From assembly GCA_024228935.1 (NCBI GenBank), contig JAAESX010000131.1:1-64000 (forward strand): a DNA stretch of 64,000 bases, in the 5' to 3' direction. The stretch's first letter is position 1. Each line of letters opens with the position of its first letter. The stretch comes from Pseudomonadota bacterium. GTDB lineage: Bacteria; Myxococcota_A; UBA796; CAJQPC01. Below the pieces are notes generated by a model, which worked only from the letters and a program-made list of their open reading frames with translations, did not search any database and was not told the origin of the DNA. The position numbers and the translations under genes were made by a program. Below, one piece after another: positions 15,596 to 24,326 of this stretch.

Positions 15596-17386
15596 ATGTG
15601 GCTGTGGCTCGCGTGCACCTCTCCAGACGTCTCGGAACCCTCGGACTCGGTCGCCGTGGCCGAGTCGCCGGTCGACTCACCCCAGGACTCGGACACGGGA
15701 GGAGGGCCCGACTGGCCTGATGCCGCCTGGGTCCTCGACGGCGTGACGGTCGCCGACGCGCGAGGCCGGCAGGAGGACCGCGCCGTCATCGTGGTCGGCG
15801 ACCTGATCTGGGACGTGGTCGATGCGGGCCAGGACTGGCCGCAGGACTGGCGGGTCGTCGATGGGACCGGTCGGTACGTGCTCCCCGGTCTGATCGACAG
15901 CCATGTGCACCTGGCGTACAGCGGCTCGTACGGCTTCGTCGGGGACACCGTCGAGCAGAACCTCGCGGCCCAGCTGGCTTGGGGCGTGACCGCGGTCGTC
16001 GACGCCGGAGGGCCCGAGTGGACGTGGTCGATGCGCGACCGGATCGCCGCCGGCGAGCTCGCCGGGCCCCGGATGAAGGCCGCCGGACCGTTCCTGACCG
16101 CGGTCGGCAGCCACCCCTGCGAGACCGGAAACGACCGGGGGCTCTGCCGCTACGTCGACGGCGATGGGGGCGAGCTCGCGTCGGGGCTGCGCTCGGGGGG
16201 CGCCGACGTCGTGAAGGTGGCGCTCTCGGAGACGGGCATCGGGGTCACCTGGCCTCGGCTCGACCTGGGTGATCTGGCCGACATCGCCTCCACCGGAGAG
16301 ACGCTCGTGCACGTGGGCTCGGCCGAGGATCTGAGGGACGCCATCGACCAGGGCGCCGAGCACATCGCTCACGTCCCGTTCGCCGACGACATCACGGGCT
16401 CGGATGCCGTCGGGGCGACGTCGCTCTCGTCGACCGTTGGTGCCTCGGGGCTGGCTCGCATCCGTGACCAGGACCTGGACTCGGACGTGTTCTCCACCGT
16501 GCCCGAGGCAGTCCTCGACAACTGGAGGACGGCGCAGGGCGCCACGTACGCGTCGTGGGCGTCGTACGACCAGGACTTCGCCGACCAGACGCGCTCGAAC
16601 CTCCAGGTGCTCGTCGCCGCCGAGGCCCCGCTGCTGGCCGGCTCGGACGCCGGGTACTGGTTCGTGCCCCACGGGCTGGCGCTCCACTGGGAGCTCGAGG
16701 AGCTCGTCGACGCGGGAATGGAGCCGGTCGACGCCATCGCCGCGGCCACCTCGGTGCCGGCTTCGATCTGGGGCTGGGACGACGTCGGCTTCGTGTACCC
16801 GGGGTACCGAGCGGACCTGGTGCTCGTCGGATCGGACCCGCTCGCGGACATCGGGAACACCCAGGACATCGTCCGGATCTGGCAGGGCGGCGAGCCGGTC
16901 GGGGACGTCTGGCTGGCGGAAGGAGGCCCGTTCTGCCTCGACGATCGAGACTGCGCCGAGGGCTGTGATCCCTTCGAGCACGTGTGCGCGGACGCCTGCG
17001 ACCCGCCCTATGTCACCAGCGGCGCCTGCGACGAGGACAGCTGGTGCATGCCCGAGGATGGTCTGTCGTCGAGCGATGGCGTCTGCCACCCCGAGGAGGG
17101 CTGCGACTGGCTCGCCCAGGACTGTGACCCCGCGTACTACGGGGAGAACTGCGTGCCGGCGGACGTGGACACGTCGTACTGCTGGCCGTCCGGTCCGCGC
17201 GAGGCCTTCGAGACCTGCAACTACCTGGATGCCGGGCTGCGATGTGAGCAGGGGCTGTTCTGCTCGACACTGAACTGGCGGTGCTACGAGCTGTGCGATC
17301 CGGATGGGCCGAACACGTGCTCGGCCGGCACCTGTCATCAGGAGCGCGCCGAGGGCGGCGAGGAGTGGTTCGGCCTGTGCTACTGA
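15596..17386 (+). CDS. Amidohydrolase lipoprotein with Cys-rich tail
   Basis: 596 residues. Signal M-W-L-W-L-A-C, then a Ser/Asp-rich linker. The amidohydrolase part starts near 45 and has the metal motif D-S-H-V-H-L near 103, V-D-A-G-G near 140, a V-K-V-A-L strand near 197 that could supply a bridging residue, H-V-G-S and H-I-A-H near 240-260 and A-G-S-D-A-G near 350: the HxH...H...H...D pattern of imidazolonepropionase/prolidase-like enzymes. Such enzymes hydrolyse C-N bonds. Residues 440-596 are a Cys-rich module (more than 20 Cys, C-D-P-F-E-H-V-C and similar) probably for surface display. Substrate unknown. Confidence 0.85.
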   Translation: MWLWLACTSPDVSEPSDSVAVAESPVDSPQDSDTGGGPDWPDAAWVLDGVTVADARGRQEDRAVIVVGDLIWDVVDAGQDWPQDWRVVDGTGRYVLPGLIDSHVHLAYSGSYGFVGDTVEQNLAAQLAWGVTAVVDAGGPEWTWSMRDRIAAGELAGPRMKAAGPFLTAVGSHPCETGNDRGLCRYVDGDGGELASGLRSGGADVVKVALSETGIGVTWPRLDLGDLADIASTGETLVHVGSAEDLRDAIDQGAEHIAHVPFADDITGSDAVGATSLSSTVGASGLARIRDQDLDSDVFSTVPEAVLDNWRTAQGATYASWASYDQDFADQTRSNLQVLVAAEAPLLAGSDAGYWFVPHGLALHWELEELVDAGMEPVDAIAAATSVPASIWGWDDVGFVYPGYRADLVLVGSDPLADIGNTQDIVRIWQGGEPVGDVWLAEGGPFCLDDRDCAEGCDPFEHVCADACDPPYVTSGACDEDSWCMPEDGLSSSDGVCHPEEGCDWLAQDCDPAYYGENCVPADVDTSYCWPSGPREAFETCNYLDAGLRCEQGLFCSTLNWRCYELCDPDGPNTCSAGTCHQERAEGGEEWFGLCY

Positions 17387-17595
17387 CCGGAGATCGCGAC
17401 CCCCGGATGCGTCCCGAGTGGCGGGCTGCCCATGACGCCGCCGTCGCGCGGGGGGAGAAGCTCTACCGCGACCCGACCAGCGGGTACATGGTGATGACAG
17501 CGGCGTACCTGGCCGAGCGGCCCTGCTGCGGGAACGGCTGTCGGCACTGTCCCTACGACGCCGAGGCCCAGGCACAGGCGGGTCGCCCGGCGTGA
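17377..17595 (+). CDS. DUF5522-type small Cys protein
   Basis: 72 residues from GTG inside the end of the previous gene. The C-terminal half is diagnostic: Y-R-D-P-T-S-G-Y-M-V-M-T-A-A-Y-L then C-C-G-N-G-C-R-H-C-P-Y. The C-C-x3-C-x-x-C cluster probably binds a metal; the family is widespread and of unknown function. No signal peptide, so cytoplasmic. Its stop overlaps the next GTG (GTGA). Confidence 0.8.
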   Translation: MLLTGDRDPRMRPEWRAAHDAAVARGEKLYRDPTSGYMVMTAAYLAERPCCGNGCRHCPYDAEAQAQAGRPA

Positions 17596-18020
17596 TCGCG
17601 CTCGTCCTGCTGGGGTGTGCCAAGCACCCCGTGCGACCGGCCTGTACGCAGACCGACCATCTGGCCGAGGCCATCGGCGGGGACACCCAGCTGGCGATGT
17701 GGGCGCGTCTGGGCTGGATGACGGACTTCGAGGTGCACGACTGCGCACCCGACGAGCTGCCCGAGGTCGTCGAGCTCATCGGCGATCGGTTCGACCGCGG
17801 CTCGTTCCGGATGATCGGCCGGCGGGACGAGCGGGTCGTGTGGATCCATCTCGACGGGATCGACGGCGAGCTCATGTGGGATGCCGAGCCGGCCGAGCCC
17901 GCCTGGTGCGAGCCCACGTCGTACCGGGTCGAGGCGACGCTGCAGGACGGCGACGAGGTCTGGTGGCTGCAGTGGGTGGCCCAGTGGGCGCGCTTCGACG
18001 ACGGGCGCTGCGAAGCGTGA
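17592..18020 (+). CDS. Small lipoprotein
   Basis: 142 residues from GTG. Signal M-I-A-L-V-L-L-G-C with Cys 9, no positively charged n-region. The rest is a compact acidic domain with three further Cys (A-C-T-Q near 18, H-D-C near 50, W-C-E near 106) and several Trp. No family recognised. Coupled to the DUF5522 gene upstream and followed after a short gap by another lipoprotein. Confidence 0.7.
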   Translation: MIALVLLGCAKHPVRPACTQTDHLAEAIGGDTQLAMWARLGWMTDFEVHDCAPDELPEVVELIGDRFDRGSFRMIGRRDERVVWIHLDGIDGELMWDAEPAEPAWCEPTSYRVEATLQDGDEVWWLQWVAQWARFDDGRCEA

Positions 18021-18065
18021 TCGGAGCGTGACCGAACTCTGGCTCTCGTGGTGTCTAATGGCGCG

Positions 18066-19505
18066 ATGTTGGTTCTCCTTCTTGCGTGCAATGGCACATC
18101 GACCCCTGTCGCGGAGACGCACTTCGACCCGCCCTCGGGCACCACGATCACCGATGACGACTCGTATGTGAGCGTGATCGGGCTCGACGACGAGGCGGTC
18201 GTCTGCTTCACCGTGGACGGCTCGGATCCGGACTACGATGTGTGTGAGAACGTCCTGACGACGCAGCGGGACATACCGCTCGGATGCGGCTTCCAGGTTG
18301 TCAAGATCGCCTGGGCCAGCGGCGACGAGGAGGCCAACTACCTGGTCGAGAACACGGTCTGCGAGGAGAGCGCGGGGCCGGTCGTCCTGTGGGCGAACGA
18401 CGAGCTGGTGTGGGCCTTCGACGCCATCAAGGTCGACCTGCAGTGTCGGATGAACGACTGCGAGAACCCGAGCGGGATCGGCAACTGGGACGTCGACTGC
18501 GACTCCGGCTCGGTCGACTGGAACGTGTCGCTGGACGGCGTCCGGGCCATCTCGAAGTTCACGTACAACAGCTGCGCCGAGACGACGACGATCGACGTGC
18601 ACGACTACGTGACCGACCCGTGGTTCCAGGACGAGACGGCCACGGTGCCGCTCGACGTGACCATCACCATCGACGGCAAGATCACCCAGGACACGGACTT
18701 CTCGGGCAACGGGAGCGAGTCGGGGACGGTGTCCATCTCGGGCGACTTCGTCGGCGCGGTCGAGTCCAGCATCGAGATCAGCTCGAAGGAACGGTCGGGC
18801 GGCGGCTTCTCCGCGGGGTGCTCAGAGGATCCGCTCGACGAGGAGATCTGTGCGCCGGCCGAGGCGATGATCCTCTACGACTGGCCCGACTGGACCTGTC
18901 ATGGCTCGATCTGCCCCGAGCCCGGGGACGAGCCGCCGGAGAGCGACGGGGACGGGGACGGGGTCGACGACGCCGAGGACAACTGCCCGGACGACGTGAA
19001 CCCGCTGCAGGAGGACATCGACGACGACGGCATCGGGGACGCGTGCGACGACGACCCGGGGTTCTCGCTCATCCAGTTCAAGACCGGCGAGCGGTGTCTG
19101 TACGTGTCGGGCTCGGACGTGGGCTCGACGACGGAGTGCGGGGCGGAGGACCAGCAGTGGATCTGGTTCGAGAACGGCTCGTCGATCGGGCTGAAGTCGC
19201 TTCTGAACGCCGAGTGCTTGACGTGGTCGGGGAGTTCGATCGGGCCCTACGACGTCGTCACTGCCGCGTGCTCGGAGAGTGACGACAACCAGAAGTGGGA
19301 CCTCGAGGAGTACGACCAGGGCGGCCTGGACGAGGCCTGGCCGACCCGGCTGCACAACGTGGGCGCCGACTTCTGCATCTACACGGACGGCACGGGCTGG
19401 GTGTACGGCACGGCGGGCAACTGCTCGCTGGCTGGGACCGACTCGGGCCGGAAGATGGGGCTGTACCTGGCGGGTGACTTCGACAGCGAGCCGGTGCAGC
19501 CCTGA
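18066..19505 (+). CDS. Lipoprotein with thrombospondin-3-type repeats and ricin-type lectin domain
   Basis: 479 residues from the ATG that starts M-L-V-L-L-L-A-C. Residues 15-100 read like a chitobiase/FN3-like C-terminal module (F-D-P-P-S-G-T-T-I then V-C-F-T-V-D-G-S-D-P). Near 285-325 is a calcium-binding type-3 thrombospondin repeat (D-G-D-G-V-D-D-A-E-D-N-C-P). Residues 330-470 look like a beta-trefoil lectin with Q-x-W motifs (D-Q-Q-W-I-W, D-N-Q-K-W-D-L). A surface carbohydrate-binding role is inferred. A strong hairpin follows the stop. Confidence 0.8.
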   Translation: MLVLLLACNGTSTPVAETHFDPPSGTTITDDDSYVSVIGLDDEAVVCFTVDGSDPDYDVCENVLTTQRDIPLGCGFQVVKIAWASGDEEANYLVENTVCEESAGPVVLWANDELVWAFDAIKVDLQCRMNDCENPSGIGNWDVDCDSGSVDWNVSLDGVRAISKFTYNSCAETTTIDVHDYVTDPWFQDETATVPLDVTITIDGKITQDTDFSGNGSESGTVSISGDFVGAVESSIEISSKERSGGGFSAGCSEDPLDEEICAPAEAMILYDWPDWTCHGSICPEPGDEPPESDGDGDGVDDAEDNCPDDVNPLQEDIDDDGIGDACDDDPGFSLIQFKTGERCLYVSGSDVGSTTECGAEDQQWIWFENGSSIGLKSLLNAECLTWSGSSIGPYDVVTAACSESDDNQKWDLEEYDQGGLDEAWPTRLHNVGADFCIYTDGTGWVYGTAGNCSLAGTDSGRKMGLYLAGDFDSEPVQP

Positions 19506-19506
19506 C

Positions 19507-19530
19507 GGAAGGTCCAGTCGACGACCTTCC
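19507..19530 (+). terminator. Hairpin terminator
   Basis: GGAAGGTC and GACCTTCC form a perfect 8-bp stem with an 8-base loop two bases after the stop of the lectin-like gene. The bases behind it are only mildly T-rich. The next 90 bases up to 19622 hold no gene, only G-rich sequence with GGATCC twice, five bases apart. Confidence 0.55.
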
Positions 19531-19622
19531 CCTGACCAGTTCTGGGGGCGTCGGAACGTAGGTCGGGGGTGTCTCCGGAGGCCGGCGTGAGGCGATAGGG
19601 ACTTCGGGATCCGGGGGGATCC

Positions 19623-20160
19623 ATGGGGTTTCACGTCATCTCGCGTCTGCGGACGTCCGCGCAAGTCGCGCCGTCTCCTGGGGCGCTCCGCCGGCTGCCT
19701 CCGTTGTGCTGGGGTTCGGTGCCGGGTACGGGCTGGTCCTGTTTCACGTCGCTGGCGATCACATCCACAGCTTGGTCCGATGCGACCGTCGGACCGCCGG
19801 ACTCTGGGCGCGGGCGTTCGAGGCGGCGCTCACGGTGGCCCTGGGGCTCGAGGGCGGGTTCCGGCCCGCCCACATCCTGCCGGTCCGCGACGCTCCCCAC
19901 TCCGGTGCGCTACGGCCGTACGTCCTGGGTCAGAACGAGAAGCACGAGCTTCCGGGAGACCCGCTGCTCGAGGGGTCCAACGCCTTGGACCTGTTGAGCG
20001 TGCGGCTCGTCGATCGGGACTCGGCGCGGCGCCTGAAGGAGGCGCTGCCGTCGACCCGGACCTCCGACATCGACCGCTGGCTGGGGGGCCCGCTGAAGCC
20101 GGGGAGCGACGTGCGCTGGCTGCCGGAGGCCTGCGAGGTCGTGACGGCCGGTACCGCTGA
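19623..20160 (+). pseudogene. Y1-type (IS200/REP-associated) transposase, frameshifted
   Basis: Two frames join into one protein. The first gives M-G-F-H-V-I-S-R-L and runs to about 19690; the second, one base missing, starts at about 19703 with V-V-L-G-F-G-A-G-Y-G and continues F-H-V-A-G-D-H-I-H-S-L-V, the H-x-H of HUH nucleases, then A-L-R-P-Y-V-L-G-Q-N-E-K-H where these transposases place the catalytic-helix region. Known: Y1 transposases nick single strands using a Tyr. The second frame has no stop of its own and runs into antisense methyltransferase sequence after 20160, so the 3-prime end is lost too. Non-functional remnant. Confidence 0.65.
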
Positions 20161-20169
20161 CTCGCTCGG

Positions 20170-20298
20170 CCCCTGCCCGGCGCCCAGATCCAGCACCCGA
20201 CACGGCTCGGTCCGCTCGGAGACAAACCGGACCACCTCGGCCAGCGGGTCGCCACAGGCCGCATCGGACGCGCGGTAGTGGGCGTCGTACTTCGCCAC
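20170..20298 (-). pseudogene. Truncated SAM-dependent methyltransferase (first 43 codons)
   Basis: Starting at GTG 20298 the minus strand encodes A-K-Y-D-A-H-Y-R-A-S-D, then V-L-D-L-G-A-G-Q-G, the glycine-rich SAM loop, at residues 35-43. Right after that loop the homology stops and the sequence becomes the antisense of the transposase remnant. The other nine tenths of the gene are not found on the far side of the element. I infer that insertion or deletion linked to the Y1 element removed them. Confidence 0.65.
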
Positions 20299-20333
20299 GG
20301 ATCGACCCTCGCCGCTCGCCTCGGGCCCGCTCG

Positions 20334-22529
20334 TCACTCCGGCCAGTCCCACCCTGTCGCGACCGACCCGTCCTCGTGCACCCAGACGCGCTGGTCGGCG
20401 TCCCACGGGCCCGTGTAGACGACCGTCCCACCACCCGGGAAGTCGACCTCGATGGACTCGATGGTCGTCGAGTCCCCCAGCCCGAAGTGCAGGTACATGC
20501 TGTCCTGGTTGCCTTGGGCGCCGCCGCCCGCGACGTACCGCAGTGTGGTCCCCTCGGGCGTCACGAGCCGGACCGTCGAGCCGAGCGCGGCCCAGTTGCT
20601 GTCGATGCCGCCGAGCACCCGGACCTGGGCCCAATGGCCCTCGGACGCGATGTTCTCGAGCAGGTACGAGGACAGCGACAGGTCCTGGTCTCCGTCGTGG
20701 TCGAGGTCCGTGCCGGCGAGGCCCCAGGCGTTGGTCTTCTCGATGCCCGCGTGCAGTCGGTCGTCGGTGAAGGTGCCGTCGCCGTTGCCCCAGTAGAAGT
20801 CCGTGGGGCGCCCGTCGTAGACCGCGGTGATGACCAGGTCCAGCGCGCCGTCCTGGTCGAAGTCCGCCAGCATCGGGACCGAGTGCGTCTCGCTGTAGCG
20901 GACCCCCGAGCCGGGCTCGAACGGGGTCTCCCACGCGCCCTGGATGTCCGTCCACATGCCGGCGTCCTGCAGCAGGATGCGGGTCTTGTCCGAGAAGTCG
21001 AAGAAGCGCGGGTGGGCCAGGTTGGCCTCGACCACGTCCCAGTCTCCGTCGTTGTCGAGGTCGCCCCAGGTCGCTCCGATCGAGTGCCCGTAGTACCCCT
21101 CGATCTTCTCGCCAGCGAGCCCGTTGTCGGTGCCGATGTCGTCGACCCAGTCCTCCTCGTCGGGGGTGCCCAGGTTCGAGAAGAACAGGTTCCGGTGCAG
21201 GGTGTAGTCGTTGACCAGCATGTCCACCCAGCCGTCGCCGTCCGCGTCGATCGGGTTGGCGCCGCGGCCCGAGTAGCGACCCTGCAGGAAGCCATGCTCG
21301 GCGCTGACGTCGGTGAACGTGCCGTCGCCGTTGTTCACCAGGATCTGGTCGATGTAGAAGTCCCAGTCCGTCCAGCAGATCATGTTGGGGATGTAGACGT
21401 CCAGGTCCCCGTCGTTGTCCAGGTCCCACCACGCCGCGGCGGGCGAGGGCTGGTGGTTCTGGTCCGCGTCGGACTCGCACAGGTTGTAGTCCTGAACGTC
21501 GGTGATGCCGGCCTCGGACGTCTTGTCCTCGAAGCCTCCGGCGCAGTCGCCCTTCAGCAGCGAGTCCCCGGCACGCGTCGACTCGCTGAACACGAACAGG
21601 TCCAGGCAGCCGTCGTTGTCGTAGTCCCCCCACACGCCACCGCTCGCCGAGACGCCGCCCAGCGCGCTGGGGACCTCGGTCAGCGTGCCCGCGTCGTTGT
21701 GGTACAGCGTCGCGTTCGTCAGCAGGTCGTCCCAGCCGTCGTTGTCGTAGTCGCCCCAGGCCTGGCGCGAGCCGACCGAGACGTCGCCGGTGACGTCCTC
21801 GAAGACCAGGTCGGTGGGCGCGTCCTCGAGCACCTCGACGTACAGCCGGATGACGTAGTCGTACTGGAAGCCGAAGCTGTACCCGTTGTAGTAGCTGGGG
21901 GTCCCGAGCTTGGGCGTGTTGAGCGCCGAGTGGCAGTTCTCGAAGCTGTTGCAGTCGTCCGCGGCGCTGGCGTCGAACGCGACCGAGAGCGCGTCCGCGG
22001 TGCTCTCTCCGTCCGGATCCCGTTGGTGCACCACGTGCACGATGTTCGGGGCGTCGACCTCGATCGGCTCGTCGAAGACGTAGAGGGTGGGCTCGCCTTC
22101 GACGATCTCGTCCCCGCACCGTGTCCCCTCCCACAGCGGCTCCTCGGGCCAGAAGTCGAAGCCGTTGTTGCCGAAGTCCGCGCGCAGGGCCGCGGGCACC
22201 GGCGTGTCCTCGGGCCAGGCGTCGGGCAGGTTCGCGTACTGGATCGAGAAGGCGTGGATGCGGGTCTTCGTGTCGAGTCCGAACCGCGCGGACTCATTGA
22301 GCCGCGTCTCCTTCAGCAGGACGCCGTCGATCTCCCACGACTGGGTCGTCATGTCGTAGACCCCGCTGCCGTCGTCCCACGCGAGCTCGACCCAGGTGGG
22401 ATCGAGCTCACCGCGAGCGCTGTCGCAGGTGGGCTCGGGCGGAGTCGACTCGATGACCGAGTCGGAGTCCTGCGGCGTCGGCTCGGGGTTCTCGGCCGGG
22501 CCGTTGCAGGAGAGGAGCGCGAGAAGCAT
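20334..22529 (-). CDS. FG-GAP lipoprotein with ASPIC/UnbV domain
   Basis: 731 residues. Start chosen at the ATG after GGAGGTCCTC; the signal is M-L-L-A-L-L-S-C. Residues 40-230 are an uncharacterised beta-rich domain. From about 235 to 600 come FG-GAP repeats (W-G-D-Y-D-N-D-G-W-D-D-L-L, W-D-L-D-N-D-G-D-L-D-V-Y and others), each with a D-x-D/N-x-D-G calcium loop. Residues 630-700 match the ASPIC/UnbV domain (R-L-V-T-P-E-G, then L-H-F-G-L-G-D-S and V-D-F-P-G-G). Such proteins are surface-exposed in myxobacteria and planctomycetes; function is undefined. Confidence 0.9.
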   Translation of the reverse strand: MLLALLSCNGPAENPEPTPQDSDSVIESTPPEPTCDSARGELDPTWVELAWDDGSGVYDMTTQSWEIDGVLLKETRLNESARFGLDTKTRIHAFSIQYANLPDAWPEDTPVPAALRADFGNNGFDFWPEEPLWEGTRCGDEIVEGEPTLYVFDEPIEVDAPNIVHVVHQRDPDGESTADALSVAFDASAADDCNSFENCHSALNTPKLGTPSYYNGYSFGFQYDYVIRLYVEVLEDAPTDLVFEDVTGDVSVGSRQAWGDYDNDGWDDLLTNATLYHNDAGTLTEVPSALGGVSASGGVWGDYDNDGCLDLFVFSESTRAGDSLLKGDCAGGFEDKTSEAGITDVQDYNLCESDADQNHQPSPAAAWWDLDNDGDLDVYIPNMICWTDWDFYIDQILVNNGDGTFTDVSAEHGFLQGRYSGRGANPIDADGDGWVDMLVNDYTLHRNLFFSNLGTPDEEDWVDDIGTDNGLAGEKIEGYYGHSIGATWGDLDNDGDWDVVEANLAHPRFFDFSDKTRILLQDAGMWTDIQGAWETPFEPGSGVRYSETHSVPMLADFDQDGALDLVITAVYDGRPTDFYWGNGDGTFTDDRLHAGIEKTNAWGLAGTDLDHDGDQDLSLSSYLLENIASEGHWAQVRVLGGIDSNWAALGSTVRLVTPEGTTLRYVAGGGAQGNQDSMYLHFGLGDSTTIESIEVDFPGGGTVVYTGPWDADQRVWVHEDGSVATGWDWPE

Positions 22530-22595
22530 GAGGACCTCCGGGCCCGCAACCGTATCCGACATACTGCGGTTGCACATGGGCAGTACGGGGGTGGC

Positions 22596-23890
22596 GTGAT
22601 CTGGTTGCTGGCATGCACGACGGTCGAGTCCGGGCCGACCTGCAGGACGGCTTCGACAACGGCGGCGATGGCGTCGCGGACTGCTCGGACCCCGACTGCG
22701 GGAGCGAGGACGCCTGCATCTGGGGAGAGCAGGACAGCGGGAGGCCTCGTGACGACAGCGGCGACGCCGACACCGACACGGACGTCGACGCCGACACGGA
22801 CGTCGACGACACCGGCACAGCGGACCAGGACGAGGTCGACATCGCCGCGTTCTTCCCGCTCGACGATGGCTCGTGGACGTACCGGAGCGGCGACGACGAG
22901 CTGGACCTGCGCGTCACCCGGTCGGGCGACTGGCTCACGTACGAGCTCGTCCAGGACGGCTCGGTGGTCACCGGCTTCCTGGGCGAGGACGACCACGACG
23001 CCCTGCGCGTCGAAGCCGTCCTGGGCGAGGCGACGTCGTTCGATCTCGAGCCCGCCCACACGTACTTCTGGTATGAGCAGACCCCGGGCTCGACGTACGG
23101 CGGGACCAGCAGCGACGAGGGCCGCCTGAGCTCGCTCGCCATCCCCCCGGAGGACTGCGACCAGGGCACGTGCCTGCAGCTCGAGATCGGCGCGACCGGC
23201 GCGCTCGAGGCGATCGGGAGCAGCTGGCTTCTCGTCGAGGGCGGGGCCCGAGGGCAGCACATCGTCGGCCGAGTGCGTCGACGGCTTCGACAACGACCAG
23301 GACGGTCGCCTGGACTGCGCCGACCCGGACTGCTCGGGGCAGGCCGTGTGCGAGACCGACACCGGGGACACAGGAGACAGGCCCGACAGCGGGGTGCTGG
23401 TCGCGGACATGGCGCGGTTCTGGGCCCAGCACCAGAGCGCCGAGCTGCACTACCTGGGCGATGAGGACGAGGGGCTGCTGCGCGTCGTGACCGAGGGCGG
23501 CTTCACGGTCTGGTCGTTCCAGGGCAGGGAGACCGAGCTGGGCTGGACGCTCTCGACCGACGACGAGGGGATCTGGCTGCACGCATTCACCGGGCCCGAG
23601 GTCAGCCTCGAGCTGGACGAGCCCGTGCTCTGGGCGCCGCCGAGATCGTCCCCGGCGAGGCCTGGGACGGCACGAATGGAGAGGTGGCCCTGTTCGCGTT
23701 CACCGAGGGCATGCTCGACTGCGAGGCCGGCGAGCTGTCCGGCGACTGCGTGTTCCTGGTCATCGAGGGCGATGGCGGGCTCGAGGTGCTCTTGGGCGAG
23801 TGGCTCCTGCTCGAGGACGTCGGTCCGACGTTCATGGGCCTGCACCACAGCGAGAGCAACTGGGAGCTGACCGACATGTCCGGCGGCTGA
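22596..23890 (+). pseudogene. Two-module lipoprotein gene with three frame breaks
   Basis: GTG 22596 starts a short signal (V-I-W-L-L-A-C). Near 22650 the frame must lose one base to continue as Q-D-G-F-D-N-G-G-D-G-V-A-D-C; near 23250 it must gain one to enter the second copy, E-C-V-D-G-F-D-N-D-Q-D-G; near 23640 it must lose one again to reach E-I-V-P-G-E-A-W-D-G and run to the TGA. With these repairs the product is about 430 residues: two similar modules, each beginning with the D-G-x-D-N-x-x-D-G-x-x-D-C-x-D-P-D-C motif, then an acidic linker and a beta-rich domain. A D-T-D-V-D-A repeat lies at 22762-22813. TACGGG is 6 nt before the start. Confidence 0.7.
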
Positions 23891-23896
23891 CCCAGG

Positions 23897-23902
23897 TAGG
23901 CT
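23897..23902 (+). promoter_or_regulatory. TANNNT box (TAGGCT), leaderless-type -10
   Basis: TAGGCT ends 6 nt before the ATG at 23909. It lies in the 18-base gap behind the broken lipoprotein gene and is not part of a stop codon. No Shine-Dalgarno sequence is present. Confidence 0.5.
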
Positions 23903-23908
23903 TCGGAC

Positions 23909-24310
23909 ATGCCCCAGCCTTCCGTCCGCCAGTTCATGGACACCGACGTCCCGACGTTGTCCGCCTCGACCGACATCCATGCCGCCGTGGTGTTCCTGCT
24001 CGACCACCACGTGACCGGTGCCCCCGTGCTCGACGAGGCCGGCGTCGTCGTCGGCATCCTCACGGAGAAGGACTGCCTGCGCCTCTTGACCCTCGGGACC
24101 GAGAACGGCCAGCCCGTGCGCGGCTCGGTCGGGGACTTCATGACGGCCAATCCGGTCACCGTCAGCCCGGACATGAACGTCTACTACGTCGCCGGCCTGT
24201 TCCTGCACCACGCGTTCCGGCGGCTGCCGGTGGTCCAGGGCAAGAAGCTGGTCGGCGCCATCACGCGCTTCGACGTGCTGCGCGCCATCCGGGCGCTCGA
24301 TCAGGCGTAG
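23909..24310 (+). CDS. Tandem CBS-domain protein
   Basis: 133 residues, two CBS motifs and nothing else. CBS1: F-M-D-T-D-V-P-T-L-S-A-S-T-D-I then V-T-G-A-P-V-L-D-E-A-G-x-V-V-G-I-L-T-E-K-D; CBS2: F-M-T-A-N-P-V-T-V-S-P-D then R-R-L-P-V-V-Q-G-K-K-L-V-G-A-I-T-R-F-D. Known: CBS pairs bind adenine nucleotides (AMP, ATP, SAM) and act as energy sensors for partner proteins. Cytoplasmic. No partner is evident; the gene appears monocistronic and ends in a shared hairpin. Confidence 0.9.
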   Translation: MPQPSVRQFMDTDVPTLSASTDIHAAVVFLLDHHVTGAPVLDEAGVVVGILTEKDCLRLLTLGTENGQPVRGSVGDFMTANPVTVSPDMNVYYVAGLFLHHAFRRLPVVQGKKLVGAITRFDVLRAIRALDQA

Positions 24311-24326
24311 GCCCCAGGCCTACGCC
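24304..24326. terminator. Bidirectional hairpin containing both stop codons
   Basis: GGCGTAGGCC, loop CCA, GGCCTACGCC: a perfect 10-bp stem with a 3-base loop between two convergent genes. The TAG stop of the CBS gene lies in the left arm and the TAG stop of the helicase-domain gene in the right arm. No T-run on either side. Being symmetric it can act on transcripts from both directions. Confidence 0.65.

Noticed and set aside
18056..18061. TAATGG before the lectin-like lipoprotein as a -10 box
   Set aside because: Spacing is four bases and the last base is G; it does not follow the pattern.
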